The notes beneath the pieces are model-generated. The model saw only the letters and a program-made list of their open reading frames with translations. It was not told where the DNA came from and searched no databases. Shown one piece after another: positions 1 through 12,196 of a DNA stretch of 64,000 bases. The stretch comes from Owenia fusiformis (taxonomy: Eukaryota; Annelida; Polychaeta; Sabellida; Oweniidae), in assembly GCA_903813345.2 (NCBI GenBank), contig CAIIXF020000008.1, positions 14,308,822-14,372,821 of the forward strand, read 5' to 3'. The position numbers and the translations under genes are program-made. Position 1 is the first letter of the stretch; each line of letters starts with the position of its first letter.

Positions 1-189
1 TCAAGGAGTGAGTCAAAATCAGACCAGAAGTCTATTGAACAGAATGTCTAAAAGTAAAACTGTTACATAATTTGAGATCCTTAGAATTAGAATTTTACTA
101 CTAATCTTTGGATGTCAGGGTGCAATGGATGTTTTAGTGAAAAAAGCAAAAGACACATAAGACATGTCATTTGCATTTGCATACAGACA

Positions 190-598
190 TCTTGTCCACT
201 TGCATACTGACACCATGTCTACTTCCATACTCACATCATGACCACTTGCATAGTACTGACATCATGTCCACTTGTATTCTGACATCATGTCCACTTGCAT
301 ACTGAAATCATGTCCACTTTCATACTGACATCATGTCCACTTGCATACTGACATCATGTCCACTTGCATTCTGACATGTCCACTTGCATTCTGACATCAT
401 GTCCACTTGCATACTGAAATCATGTCCAGTTGCATACTGACATCCTGTCCACTTGCATTCTGACATCATGTCCACTTGCATACTGACATCATTGCCACTT
501 GCATATAACTGACATCATGTCCACTTGCATACTGACATCATGGTCACTTGCATATAACTGAAATCATGTCCACTTGCATACTGACACGTCCACTTACA
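190..598. repeat. 23-bp minisatellite
   Basis: Tandem units of about 23 bp with core catgtccacttgcatactga repeat from near 190 to 598, with point changes, small deletions and a few inserted bases. No open frame persists. The rest of 1-1262 is AT-rich DNA in which I see no gene. It lies downstream of the last zinc-finger exon of the minus-strand gene and could hold its 3' UTR: a minus-strand AATAAA reads at 933-938. Confidence 0.85.
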
Positions 599-1262
599 CA
601 CTGAAATAACATGCCTTGAGATATTCTCCTAATATATAATATATGTCCTCTTCTAGTTCAAACCTAATTGATTTCTTTGGGCAAAATGAGAGTATTTAGT
701 TTTATTACTGGATTTTTACTGCCTATTTGGAAGTATAGAACTTGAAGTAGAACAGAAGTTTTCCATCATATAAAAAAGTAATAAAGTCACATCTCATCTG
801 AAGAGTTTAGTGGAGAATGCATTTTTGCATATATCAAGAGCATCTATACCATATCAAATATTAAATAAAGGTTGTATGGGTCTTTAATTGCACTTGAATA
901 CAATTCTCACTTTTAATTTAAACAGTCCATATTTTATTTCAGTAATCCAACATCAAACAATACAACAACATCTTACAATACAACACACAAACTACTGAAC
1001 TACAAGTAGATGTACAAGACTAGAATATTATAGGTTGGCACTTAACATTGACCCTTAAATCCTCATAAATTTGAACAAGGCAATGGCGTAGCGTCATATA
1101 CACATAAAACGCCATGGCATACTCTCAAAATTTAGAGAAAGGTTCTTCCTTTTATATTGAATTGCCCCACACTTTAAAAATATTAAATTATATATACTGA
1201 TAATATTAGTCGGAATTTCGTATCTTAAAACGCCGCAGAACGCTTCAATAGCTCTACTGCAT

Positions 1263-1372
1263 ATATGCAATGCATTAACATGCAAAATGTATACCACCTG
1301 CAATTTGTTACAGACAATGATCTCCTAATGCCAACTACCAACTGCTGTCACAAAAAAGTTGGAGTCCACCCG
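1263..1372 (-). repeat. Dispersed ~100-bp repeat family, copy 1
   Basis: One of about seven copies in the window of a ~100-bp sequence. Read on its own strand, the family consensus starts near ccaacttttttgtgacagc, passes through tgtaacaaatggcaggtggt and ends gcatgttaatgcctt. It has no ORF, no tRNA-like head and no obvious terminal inverted repeat. The other copies are at 4348-4470, 30232-30330, 35697-35795, 48841-48881 (interrupted), 52964-52993 and 55466-55560. Class unknown; it could be a SINE fragment or a MITE. Confidence 0.65.
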
Positions 1373-1705
1373 TGTAGCTCAGCGGTAGCGCAGGTACCTC
1401 TTACGCAATAGGTCCCGGATTCGATCCCCGGTTCAGGCAAGACTAAATTTGCTTGTTTGCGTGAAGTACTTCAGGGTGTTTGACTGAGTGGTCCGCAACT
1501 CGTACAAAAAAGCTGTGGTGTGTACTTATATGTCTATGTATAAGTGCACATAAAAGAACACAGGGCTCCTTCAAGGAGGGGTTTCTGGGTCTATCTTCCA
1601 TGTTAATTACGTAAATTACGACCGTATATATACGGGACATACCCAAGAGGTATTGCTCACCTTCATTGGTGGTAAACAAAATACAATACAATAACAATCT
1701 GTCCC
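1372..1705 (+). mobile_element. tRNA-derived SINE
   Basis: The left end has a Pol III A box (tagctcagcggtagcg, near 1376) and a B box (gattcgatcccc, near 1419) about 40 bp apart, as in a tRNA. The acceptor stem does not close, so this is not a functional tRNA gene. A body of roughly 240 bp follows, then a simple tail of aatac-type repeats (about 1678-1700). Head, body and simple tail are the standard SINE layout. The right boundary is approximate and I did not identify a target duplication. A minus-strand open frame over the body is incidental. Confidence 0.65.
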
Positions 1706-1849
1706 CACTTGTGGTGGTGACATTAGCATCATGAAGTAGTTTAGAGTAATTTAGGTTGACAGTTAAATACAGTAGAGCCACTTAATGAAGAGTTAAATCC
1801 ATGAACATGTACAGTATAGTTGGTCAATGGTTATGGAGTAAGTTCATTA

Positions 1850-2520
1850 TCACTTGACTTTGCCTGATGCAAATTTTGGCAGTTCAACACCATGTTCTTT
1901 ATCTAGATGTTTTCTAAGAGCCCTATTTTCTCTAAATCCAGCGTCACATAATTTACATTTGTATGGGTATTCGCCATTATGTACCCCCTCATGGGACTTG
2001 AGATGCTCAGATCGGGTAAACTTTCGACCACATTGGTCACATTGATATGGTTTTGTATGGCTCTCTAAGTGCCGTCTGTAAAATTTCTTAGTTGCGAATC
2101 CTCTGTTACAAACTACACAAGTGAATTTGACTAGTTTCAAATGTACAACATTTACATGATCAGAAAGTCCACGGAGATCTCCAAATGATTTCCCGCACTG
2201 ATCACAATGAGGTTTATCAGATTGTAAATGCAGTTTTTCATGACGTCTCAAACTTCCAGGTATCGATAACTTAAGACCACAAATCCTACACTCACAGCTT
2301 GTGGATTCAGTATGAAAAAATAAATGTCGTTCAAATTCTGAGAAGTATTTGCAATATTTTCCACATTGGGGGCAACGAAGCGCCTTAACAAGCCCATGTG
2401 CTATTCTAGCGTGCTTATATAACATTGCAGAAGTATAAAAGCTGAGTGATGCACATTCCTCCTTGTCGCATTTGTAAAGTTTAAGCCCAGAGGAGGTGAA
2501 TGTAAAGTAGGGGTTCAGCC
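1850..2520 (-). CDS. Alternative terminal zinc-finger exon C of BTB-ZF gene
   Basis: This is the third 3' zinc-finger cassette of the BTB gene at 12197-14628. The minus-strand acceptor (tatttccag) lies just above 2520. The exon opens in phase 1 with G-L-N-P-Y and then carries a T-S-S-G-L-K-L-Y-K-C entry. Seven C2H2 fingers follow (first Cys pair C-x4-C), with linkers such as HTKPYQC and a tail ending near L-P-K-F. It stops at 1850 without a splice donor. Joined to the constant part it gives a protein of about 807 aa. Finger order and tail resemble cassette B (3376-4091), so the two probably arose by duplication. Role inferred: DNA-binding C-terminus of one isoform. Confidence 0.85.
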
Positions 2521-3375
2521 CTGGAAATACATATAGAAAATACCATTAAAGATTTTCGTTACTTCATCTCATCTCTGCATGCTATAGAAGAGTGATGTAA
2601 TATTTAATTGAAATAAAGACAACCATGCACACAAAATCATTACCAAAGTATCCATTTTTGCTTTACTTATACTTCAAAATGATGTAAAGGAGGCCCATCA
2701 GTGATCCCAAAATATTTCATTAATTCATTTAAAAATATTTTAATGGTATTTTTTATGCAAGAAGTTAGACAATAAATATTGAATCTTGAGCTGCATTTTC
2801 GAAATAAACAGGTGGTCAATACAGTTCACCCCCACTAGCCAAATGGTTTGAATGAGAATATACAAGTATAATGAAATATTATACCATATGGAACATGTAA
2901 CTAAATTGACAACTGACAACCATATACATGTATGCTATATAAGCCATCAACTTCCCTGATTAAATGAATAAGAAGTTTTGAAATACTGTAACTATCAAAT
3001 GACATCATATATATGAGCCCCATATGTCAACCTGTCAATTTATAGTAATTTCTTCTCATAGGTACTAGCCATATATATCCTAAATAGTTTGATATCTTTA
3101 GTAATGTTATCCCATTTTAGAATTAATTTAATTCCTTTATTCCAACAGAACTCACAAATTAGGTTAAATCTACCTTATAATAGTATATTGGAATATTATT
3201 ATTCTAATTAAATTATTTTCAATTAAAATGCATATTGTGGCTCTAACTCAGATCCTAAAAACACCACGTAAAATTAAAAAATAAAAACAACCTATAACTT
3301 ACACCATCATAGGACTTGGAACAAACCTTGTATGGACATTCTAAGCAAAATTATAAGGCAGAAATTTAAATCTGA

Positions 3376-4091
3376 TTATGATTTGAAAATTTTACTCCAA
3401 TAAGGTGAATTCACTCCTTTGATTTCTGGGTCATATACACTATTATCTTTCTTTGGTATAAAGATATTGTGTGTTTTTGCCGCATGCTCTCTCAATGAGC
3501 GCAATTCCCTGTAGGCCTCGGGGCAAGTTGAACATTTGTACGGCTTCTCTCCTGTGTGTATCCATTCATGTGAACGGAGATGGTCAGTTCGTGCAAACCG
3601 TTTTCCGCATTCATTGCACTGGTATGGCTTAGTATGTACTCCTTTGTGTTTGTTCAAACGTTGCTTTGTGCTAAACCCCTTTCCACAGTCATTACAAAAT
3701 AAAACAGGGTCGTGATGCTGGTCTTTAATATGGGCGCGAAGTTGTTTGAGATTTTTAAAAAAATTGCCACATTGTTCACAGATCTCTGGCTTTGCTGTAT
3801 GTTTCCTCATATGGTCATTTCTGAGATTTGGCATTGCAAAAACTTTGGCACAAACTTGGCATTTGTAAACTTTTTCTGCTTGGTGCATATACAAATGTTT
3901 GGCAAATTCTCTGACATCCTTCAGGACCTTTGAGCACTGTTCACACTTGAATGATTTTTTCAGACCATGAGTGGCCTTATTGTGTTGCTCTAACTGATGC
4001 CCACTTTTGAAGGTCATGCTACAACCATCAAAGCCTACACATTTGTAGAGCATGTTTCCATTTTCTGTGGCCACCATGTACGGATTCTCTC
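3376..4091 (-). CDS. Alternative terminal zinc-finger exon B of BTB-ZF gene
   Basis: Second cassette. The acceptor (ctatgcttgcag) lies above 4091. The exon opens in phase 1 with G-E-N-P-Y, so the junction with the constant exon reads T-H-T-G-E-N-P-Y, a near-canonical C2H2 linker. It then has T-E-N-G-N-M-L-Y-K-C and seven C2H2 fingers, including a TGEKPYKC linker before the last. It ends with its own stop at 3376 and no donor. A minus-strand AATAAA (3136-3141) lies about 240 bases downstream, which suggests its own poly(A) site. Predicted isoform about 822 aa. Introns 2521-3375 and 4092-4907 hold only AT-rich sequence plus a dispersed repeat at 4348 and a short mariner-end-like stretch at 4124. 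Confidence 0.87.
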
Positions 4092-4347
4092 CTGCAAGCA
4101 TAGAGATCAAAGTTAGAATCCTCTACAGGGTGGCCACAAAAATAATTATGGAATTAGGATTTTTACAGGCTGAAAATTGCGATATCCAATTATAAGACAC
4201 CAGATCTCATCTCCATATACATGTATTAAAATATGGTTGTTTCCGAATGACGCAAGAGTTGGAACTTCACAATTCATAGTGTGAAATAAAATGGTACTAT
4301 ACTACACAATGACTTCAGAGAATGACCTTCAATGGATATCTATGGTT

Positions 4348-4470
4348 ACAAGGCATTAACATGTAAAATATCACCACCTGCCATTTGTTAGATACCGACT
4401 GTCAAACACCAACCACTGAATCCTGAACACCAACCACTCAACATTGTCCTCAAAAAAGTTGGGAGACCAC
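4348..4470 (-). repeat. Dispersed ~100-bp repeat family, copy 2
   Basis: This copy has an internal partial duplication of the ggttggtgtt segment. It retains the aacaaatggcaggtggtga core and the gcatgttaatgcc-like end, and lies in the intron between cassettes A and B. Confidence 0.6.
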
Positions 4471-4907
4471 GACAATAAAAAATAGAAATCCTGATAATAC
4501 ATAATCGAAGCAAAATATTAAATAAAGTGGGACCATTTTTAAGCAATCCATTCTACACTAGCAAAGTAACACTTCTCTACTGGGTGACAAAAAATAAAAT
4601 AATTATTAAAGAAATATTGTATGTAGTATATAGAACATAAGCATTTATTTTCTCTAATACATGTACATTTACATTTCATTAAAAAATTCCAAATTTCCAC
4701 AAATCACAGCACCATCATAAGTACATTATTTAAATATAAACAAGACAATATGCTTAACATTACCAAAATTATAAAATCAATACAGTAACAGTTGTATTCT
4801 ACAAAAATTAGCATGGCAAAGCATAAAATACAAAAACACTAAATGACACATTTTTATTGCACATAATCAGGAATATTTTAACAATAATTTATTATGCATA
4901 TCATTTT

Positions 4908-6514
4908 CTATGGTTTATAATGCATGAGATGTGAGAGACCAGGAGTTAGATTTAGTATGCTATTGTACGCTTGTTGATCTGGATCCATAGGTAATGTATA
5001 CATCTGATTACTGTTAGGATTAAAGTCTAGAGATTTCTCTCCGGTATTGGACCTTGTGTCTCCCAAATGCGTTCTAGGATCTCCAATATATGCCCTTGTC
5101 TCTCCCAAATGTGAACTTGTTTCTCCAATATGAGTTCTTGAATCTCCTAAATGTGGCCTTGTATCTCCCATGTGTGACCTTGCATCTCCCATATGTGGCC
5201 TAGAATCTCCCATATGTGGCCTTGAATCTCCCATATGTGACCTTGTATCTACCATACGCATCCCCCTATCCTCAACTCCAAGTCTCTCCCTGGTGTTACT
5301 TCTATCAGCATTAAGATCCTGGGTATGGTGATTATTTGCTGGTACCAAAAGTTGGTATGTTGAATTATGTTGATCTGGTAGAATTTGAGATTGGAGCATT
5401 GGGTGTGAATGCATCAAGATTTCAGGGGGCATACCTTGTGCAGATTTCAACAAGTCTTCATTAGGTGGGAAGCTTTGTTGTATTTGTTGTTGCTGCAAGC
5501 TACCTTGTTGTTGAAACTGTATGCTACCTTTACCAGTTCTAACCTCTCTGGCTTTCCGCTTAGCCTTAGAGAGTACGGCACTCTGGTTACCCCCCTCAAC
5601 TGACTTATGATGACTCCCTGTGTGTTTCTTCAGATGTGAGAAACGACTGAATCCCTTAGTACACACTGAACATTTGAATGGTTTAAGGTGTGTGTTGACA
5701 TGTCGATAGTGGTACTTCCTTTGCGCAAATGATTTATCGCAATGTGGGCATTTGAATGGCTTGAGGTTGCTATGGAGACGTTGATGCTCCTTAAGAGCAT
5801 ATGGAGCCTTGAATTGTTTCCCACATGTGTGACACATAAAGGGTTGATCAGTTTGGTGTTTGGAGCGCTTATGAGATATTAAACTTGCTGGGAACATAAA
5901 GTTTAATCCACAGATGTCACAAATATGTGGCTTCTCGCCAGTATGAATACGATTATGCTTTTGTAAATGATCTTTGCGTCCAAATCCCTTTCCACAAAAT
6001 TCACACTGATATGGTTTGGTATGTGCCAAAACATGCCGATTATACTTGTCTTTTTTCACAAATTGCTTGTCACATTTTTCACACTGGAATGGACCTGTAT
6101 GTGTCCGCTTATGTCGAAGCAAATCTATTTCATATTCAAACAACTGCTCACACATGTCACAAGGGAAGTTCCCAGGGTCAGGTTTTGATTTAGGCTGAAT
6201 ATACATATGGTCAAGTGCTGAATACTCCTTGTGGTATATCTTCATGTGTTTTCTGTGTGCATTCTCCCGTTTAAAAGAACTCTCACAGAGACTACACTTG
6301 AAACACTTATAGCTTGAATGACTGGTAAGATGATCGGTGTAATTTCTAAACCATTCAAACCGTAGTCCACAAATTTGACACTCCAGTGCTTTCTTTCCCC
6401 TATGTGCTCGCATGTGAGTATAAAACCTGTCTCGTTCAGTGAACTCTTCCTGACAGATGTCGCATTGGTACAAAACTTTGCCTGTGTCTGTTTTGATTAT
6501 ATACGGGTTGTCAC
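4908..6514 (-). CDS. Alternative terminal zinc-finger exon A of BTB-ZF gene
   Basis: First and longest cassette, 535 residues. The acceptor (tgattttgcag) lies above 6514. The exon opens in phase 1 with G-D-N-P-Y, then T-D-T-G-K-V-L-Y-Q-C. Ten C2H2 fingers follow, with HTGEKPH, HTGPFQC and HTKPYQC linkers. After the fingers come a basic patch, a glutamine-rich stretch and about ten degenerate 7-residue repeats of the form R-x-H-M-G-D-S (around 5060-5260). The stop is at 4908, there is no donor, and a minus-strand AATAAA lies about 50 bases on (4853-4858). Predicted isoform about 1119 aa. It is the most divergent cassette outside the entry motif. The longer open frame upstream of 6514 is intron. 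Confidence 0.88.
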
Positions 6515-6634
6515 CTGCAAAATCAAAACAAACGCAGGTTTTAAAGTTGGCTTTGCATGAGGTGACTGCAGTCATACAGTTGTCATACAGTTTAATCAAA
6601 TGGGATGTGGGAATGCACTGAATTCAGGGAAGGT

Positions 6635-7170
6635 AGGATTACTTGCACGGTGCCCCAGGGAAGGTAGAATTCATTGCTGGTATTTCAGGGAAGGAAGGAT
6701 TATGTAAAAAAATGTTTCAGGGAAGGTACAATGACTTGCATGGTGTGTCAGGGAGGGTAGGATTCCTTGCACGGTGTTTCAGGGAAGGTAGGATTACTTG
6801 CATGGTGTTTCAGGAAAGGTATCATTACTTGCATGTTGTTTCAGGGATGGTAGGATTATGTGCAAATTTCAGGGAAGGTACGATTACTTGCATGGTGTTT
6901 CAGGGAGGGTAGGATTCCTTGCATGGTGTTCTGGGAAGGTAGGATCACTAGCATGATGTTTCAGGAAAGGTATCATTACTTGCATGTTGTTTCAGGGAAG
7001 GAGGGATTACTTGTATGGTGTTTTGGAGAAGGGAGGATTACTTGCATGGTATTTTAGGGAAGGTAGGATTACTTGCATGGTGTTTTAGGGAAGGTAGGAT
7101 TACTTGCATGGTGTTTTAGAGAAGGTATGGTGTTTCAGGGAAGGTAGGAATACTTGCATGGAGTTTTATT
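6635..7170. repeat. ~31-bp minisatellite
   Basis: Tandem, degenerate units around cagggaaggtaggattactt plus gcatggtgttt run from about 6635 to 7170, directly on the intron side of cassette A. Long open frames across it on the plus strand come from the repeat and have no protein homology I recognise. From 7171 to 7744 there is AT-rich intron with nothing I can identify. Confidence 0.85.
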
Positions 7171-7744
7171 AGGATAGAAAGGTTTGCTTTTGAAGAATTT
7201 GTGCTAAACAAGGAGATACAATTGTTTTGTACCAATATAACATTTTAATCTGTATACAACCATTCATATGAGTACTCATTTTTGTTCATACATGTTTTTA
7301 AACTAGAAATCGGCTACTCCATGGAGTAGCAAATCCCAAAGACCAAATTATTTATAAATTTGAAATGTCACGATATACTATTTTTCCTAATCATTGAGAT
7401 TTTTCATATGAGGTAACCCTTTAGTTTACCGAAGCATGACAAAAATGATTCAATAATTGTAATCCACTCTTTGATTAAGATGTTTTTGATCCTAATATAA
7501 TATGGCCGTAAATTTGAATAGAGGGGGGTTGGACTAAAAAAAACTAGCAAAATATGTTAAATAGATATATTTTGCAAATACAATACCGACATTTCAAAAA
7601 GTAATACTTATTACTTTGTTTGGAAATACAAAATTTAGATTTTTACAAAAAATTCTGGCCATTTTTAAAGTGCTAGCAATCTTTAAAAAAAATGTTTGCA
7701 TAAAACTATTTACCAAAATATGAAGGTAATCTGATCACTAGTAT

Positions 7745-8620
7745 CATACCTGCCAACCTACCGTATTTTAACGGGAACCTACCGTAAAACTTTCGTTTTT
7801 CCGTAAAAAAAAGACAAATTATCGTAAAAAATTACCATTTTTTCCCGTAAAAATGACCATTAAAAAATCTACTGTAATTTACCGAAATCTACTGTAAAAT
7901 ATTTTATTATAATTACTACCAAAGGTTCTACTGTAGTTATAAAAACACTGATGTACTCAAATTGTTTATGAAAGAGTTCCATGAATGCTGTGTTAGAAAA
8001 ACATACTTTACTACATATTCATTGAAGTGTGTCAAAATCAACAAAAAATCATTTTTTTTAAATCTACCACCTTTTTCAAAATCTTCTGCAAAAACGACCG
8101 CATTTTTTTCAAATCTACCGTAAAACTACTGCATTTTTCAAAATCTTCCGCAAAACTACAGTTTTTTCAAAAAGCTACCGCAAAAACTACCGCATTATTT
8201 TCAAAATCTACCGTAAAACTACCGCATTTTTCAAAATCTTCCGCAAAACTACTGTTTTTTCCAAAATCTACCGCAAAAACTACTGCATTTCTTCAAAATC
8301 TACTGGAAAACTACTGCATTTTTCAAAATCTTCCACAAAACTAGTTTTTCAAAAATCTACCGCAAAAACTTCCGCATTTTTTTCAAAATCTACCATAAAA
8401 CTACCGCATTTTTCAAAAACTTCCGAAAGAGTACGTTTTTTTTCAAAATTCTACCGCTAAAACTACCGAATTTTTTCAAAATCTACTATAAAACTACCGC
8501 ATTTTTGCCGAAAAATACCGTAAAAACTACCACATTTTGAAAAAATCTACCGCAAAATACCGTAATTCAAAAAAAGAACTACCTCAAATTTTTGGTCTTA
8601 GGTTGGCACTGGCAGGTATG
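7745..8620. mobile_element. Non-autonomous TIR element with internal satellite
   Basis: The element begins catacctgccaacct and ends with the inverted form (ggcaggtatg). It is flanked by the 5-bp direct repeat agtat at 7740-7744 and 8621-8625. The interior is almost wholly a tandem array of about 30-40 bp units built on accgcaaaaactaccgca and ttcaaaatct. It has no transposase. The superfamily is not assigned. Confidence 0.65.
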
Positions 8621-9507
8621 AGTATTCCAATCATTTTCCGGACAGATGGACGAACGAACTGACAAATTTACAAAGGGCTTCATTTTATCCCTACTTTGTT
8701 GGGATACTAATATTGCCTTATAACTTAAACACTATCTGATTAATTATTTAAATACTATCTAAACTACTGTAACTATTTAGAATTTGATCCTACATTGTAT
8801 GCTTCAGGTTACTGAAAGATACTGTTATGTATGTATGTTATACTGTAAGTTTTCAGAATGGCAGTTCTATTCTAGATGTTTTATCACTTGCTTCATAACC
8901 TTCTGGATGACCTTGACCACTGAACTTGGCCTTGAGCATTGAACTTGACCTTACTTAGATCCCAAGAGTAACATAACCTCGACAGATACAATAATAAATA
9001 TTGTTATTATTAAAGAAATCAGAATTATTCCTATAACTTTTGTAAGGAAGTGACTTCTATAAAAAAGACTTCTATAAAACTTGAGACGTAATGTACAGTA
9101 AATTATACTTCTTTCAGATTTTATATATATCTTTGAAACTTGTCCTGTACCATACATGTGTAAAGATTATCTAATTCTCACAATATATCATTGTCTCAGT
9201 AAATCATGTGAGTGCAATAGTAGAATTTACAGAAGAGTGTGGGCACATGTTTTTATATAGTTACTACAGTATTACTAATCATGATCAACCAGTAAATCAA
9301 TTCAGTGAAAGGCATCCCAAGAAAAAAAGTAGCAGAGGTGTAAACAGGTATCAAGACCCCTTCAAACCAGGAGGAAGAGCTAAAAAATTGTTCAAGAAAT
9401 TGTCTTGAGGTCATTATTATTAAATTCTGCTAAAGTACCGAACAATACCCCGAATGTCAACAAAAGAATTGTTTTGTTTTAGTAATTTTATGACTAATTT
9501 TAAATAT

Positions 9508-9993
9508 TGTAACGACCCTTGGGCACACTCGTCTGGGAGCTGTAGTGTACCGAGACAGATACTAGACTCGAAAGAGAATGTGCTAAATTCAATGCCCCAT
9601 ACGGGAATCGAACCCAGGACCTCCCGCTCACGAGTCAGATGCTCTACCCCTGAACCATAAGGGCTAGCCACTACAGCTGAGACTGTAGTAGCGACTTGCT
9701 ATCGAAGGTCATTACACCATCCCCCCCCAGAAGACGACGTCCCGTCGTAACTGATCACAGGGGCAATCCCACTTCTGACACCAATGTAACGACCCTTGGG
9801 CACGCTCGTCGGGGAGCTGTAGTGTACCGAGCCAGATACTACACTCGAAAGAGAATGTGCTAAATTCAATGCCCCGTACGGGAATCGAACTCAGGACCTC
9901 CCGCTCACGAGTCAGACGCTCTACCCCTGAGCCATAAGGGCTAGTCACTACAGCTGAGACTGTAGTAGCGACTTGCTATCGAAGGTCATTACA
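9508..9993 (-). mobile_element. TRIM-type mini LTR retrotransposon with tRNA-like sequence in each LTR
   Basis: Two 209-bp direct repeats (9508-9716 and 9785-9993, about 95% identical by eye) each start TG and end CA. They flank a 68-bp interior and are bounded by atat at 9504-9507 and 9994-9997. On the minus strand the interior begins, one base after the LTR, with TGGTGTCAGAAGTGGGAT (9766-9783). This is complementary to the 3' end of leucine tRNA as I remember it, that is, a primer-binding site. A G-rich tract (CTTCTGGGGGGGGA) precedes the other LTR, as a polypurine tract should. There is no gag or pol. Each LTR contains a tRNA-like stretch on the minus strand with an A-box-like segment, the B box GGTTCGATTCCC and a CGT in anticodon position (Thr-like). 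Confidence 0.78.
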
Positions 9994-10439
9994 ATATAAT
10001 GACTTTCCTTTTTTACACCAATATGTATGGCTGCTTCTCATTAGATGTGCCTTATTAAAACCAGAATGGCAATACAAATTCGATATACAGATATAGTATG
10101 ACTTGGCCTATTAAACAATAACGTTTAAATGGCTACAGGCATGTCATGTAAACACAACTTTCAGATGTGATTGAATTTATCTAGATTAATATCTAATTTA
10201 ATGTACCCAGTGATTTAGATAACACATTGCATATTAAGGATGTGTTAAAAAGCTTCAAATTCATATCATGGTGCTATGGAAATGAGTGAAGTGTTAATAA
10301 ATGGAGTGTTGAGGTTTACATCTCATCATACTGAAAAGCATACTTTTTCATACAAAAAAGGCTAACTGCTTAAATACTGTTGGTATAAAAACATGAAACC
10401 AAAAAATCAGATATTGCGTTACAAGAGTTGAGAAATCTA

Positions 10440-12170
10440 GTTGTAAAAAACATGAACAGCAGTAAATAAACATAACCAGCTAAGAAAAAACACGACCAGC
10501 TGTGAATATAATCAGTTGTAACAGAATCAGCTGAGAATAACCATTACCGGCTTTGAATAAATATGACTGGCTGTGAATATAACCAGCTGTGAAAAAACAC
10601 CATAAGCTATAAATAAACATGACCAGCTGTGAACAAACATGGCTAGATGTGAATATAATCAGCTGTGAATAAACGTTATCAGCTAAGAATAACCATTACC
10701 AGCTTTGAATAAATATAACCAGCTGTGAATAAACATAATCAGCAATGAATGAACATGACCAGCTGTGAATAAACATGACCAGCTGTGAATAAACATGATC
10801 AGCGATGAATGAACATGACCAGCTGTGAATAAACATGATCAGCGATGAATGAACATGACCAGCTATGAATAAATATGACCAGCTGTGAATAAACATGATC
10901 AGCGATGAATGAACATGACCAGCTGTGAATAAACATGACCAGCTGTGAATAAACATTATCAGCTATAAATAAACATGACCAGCTGTGAACAAACATGGCT
11001 AGATGTGAATAAAATCAGCTTTGAATAAACATTATCAGCTATAAATAAACATGACCAGCTGTGAACAAACATGGCTAGATGTGAATAAAATCAGCTTTGA
11101 ATAAACATTATCAGCTATAAATAAACATGACCAGCTGTGAACAAACATGGCTAGATGTGAATAAAATCAGCTTTGAATAAACATTATCAGCTATAAATAA
11201 ACATGACCAGCTGTGAACAAACATGGCTAGATGTGAATAAAATCAGCTTTGAATAAACATTATCAGCTATAAATAAACATGACCAGCTGTGAACAAACAT
11301 GGCTAGATGTGAATAAAATCAGCTTTGAATAAACATTATCAGCTATAAATAAACATGACCAGCTGTGAACAAACATGGCTAGATGTGAATAAAATCAGCT
11401 TTGAATAAACATTATCAGCTATAAATAAACATGACCAGCTGTGAACAAACATGGCTAGATGTGAATAAAATCAGCTTTAAATAAACATTATCAGCTATAA
11501 ATAAACATGACCAGCTGTGAACAAACATGGCTAGATGTGAATAAAATCAGCTTTGAATAAACATGCCATTACCAGCTTTGAATAAATATGACCAGCTGTG
11601 AATATAACCAGCTGTAAATAAACATAATCAGCAATGAATGAACATGACCAGCTGTGAATTAACATAACCAGCTATGAATAAACATAATCAGCTGTGAACC
11701 AACATGACCAACTGCGAATAAACACAACCAACTGTGAATAAACATGACCAGCTGTAAACAAACATGACCAGTTGTGAATAAACATAATCAGCAATGAATG
11801 AACATGACCAGGTGTGAATAAACATGACCAGCTGTGAATATAATCAATTGTAAATAAACAGAATCAGCTGAGAATTTCCATTACCAGCTTTGAATAAATA
11901 TGACTGGCTGTAAAAATAACCAGCTGTGAAAAAACATCATCAGCTATAAATAAACATGACCAGCTGTGAACGGACATGGCTAGATGTATATAATCAGCTG
12001 TGTATAAACATAATCAGCGAAGAATAAGCATTACCAGCTTTGAATAAAAATATGGCCAGTTGTGAATATAACACAGCTGTGAATAAACATAATCAGCAGT
12101 GAATCAACATAATCAGCTGTGAATAAACATAACCAGCTGTGAATAAACATGACCAGGTGCAGTATAAATT
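10440..12170. repeat. ~19-20-bp satellite with 76-bp higher-order repeat
   Basis: Roughly ninety monomers of the type gaccagctgtgaataaacat fill the intron between the constant two-finger exon and cassette A. From about 10960 to 11560, four diverged monomers (20+17+19+20 bp) form a 76-bp higher-order unit repeated about eight times almost without change. Outside that block the monomers are irregular. Many monomers contain the palindromic E-box CAGCTG. Minus-strand open frames of 65-106 residues here are products of the repeat. From 9998 to 10440 I see nothing but AT-rich intron. Confidence 0.92.
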
Positions 12171-12196
12171 GAAAGAAAATGAAATAACTACTGTAC

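Noticed and set aside
190-598. CRISPR-like array
   Set aside because: Units are contiguous with no unique spacers, and the genome is eukaryotic.
1372-1440. A tRNA gene
   Set aside because: The A and B boxes are good but the acceptor arm does not pair, and a SINE body with a simple tail follows.
6643-7057. Plus-strand frames in the 31-bp repeat
   Set aside because: Repeat-derived, short, with no homology, and lying in an intron of the opposite-strand gene.
9590-9950. Two tRNA-Thr genes
   Set aside because: The tRNA-like stretches have mismatched anticodon and acceptor stems and sit at the same position in both LTRs of a mini retroelement, so they are treated as part of it.
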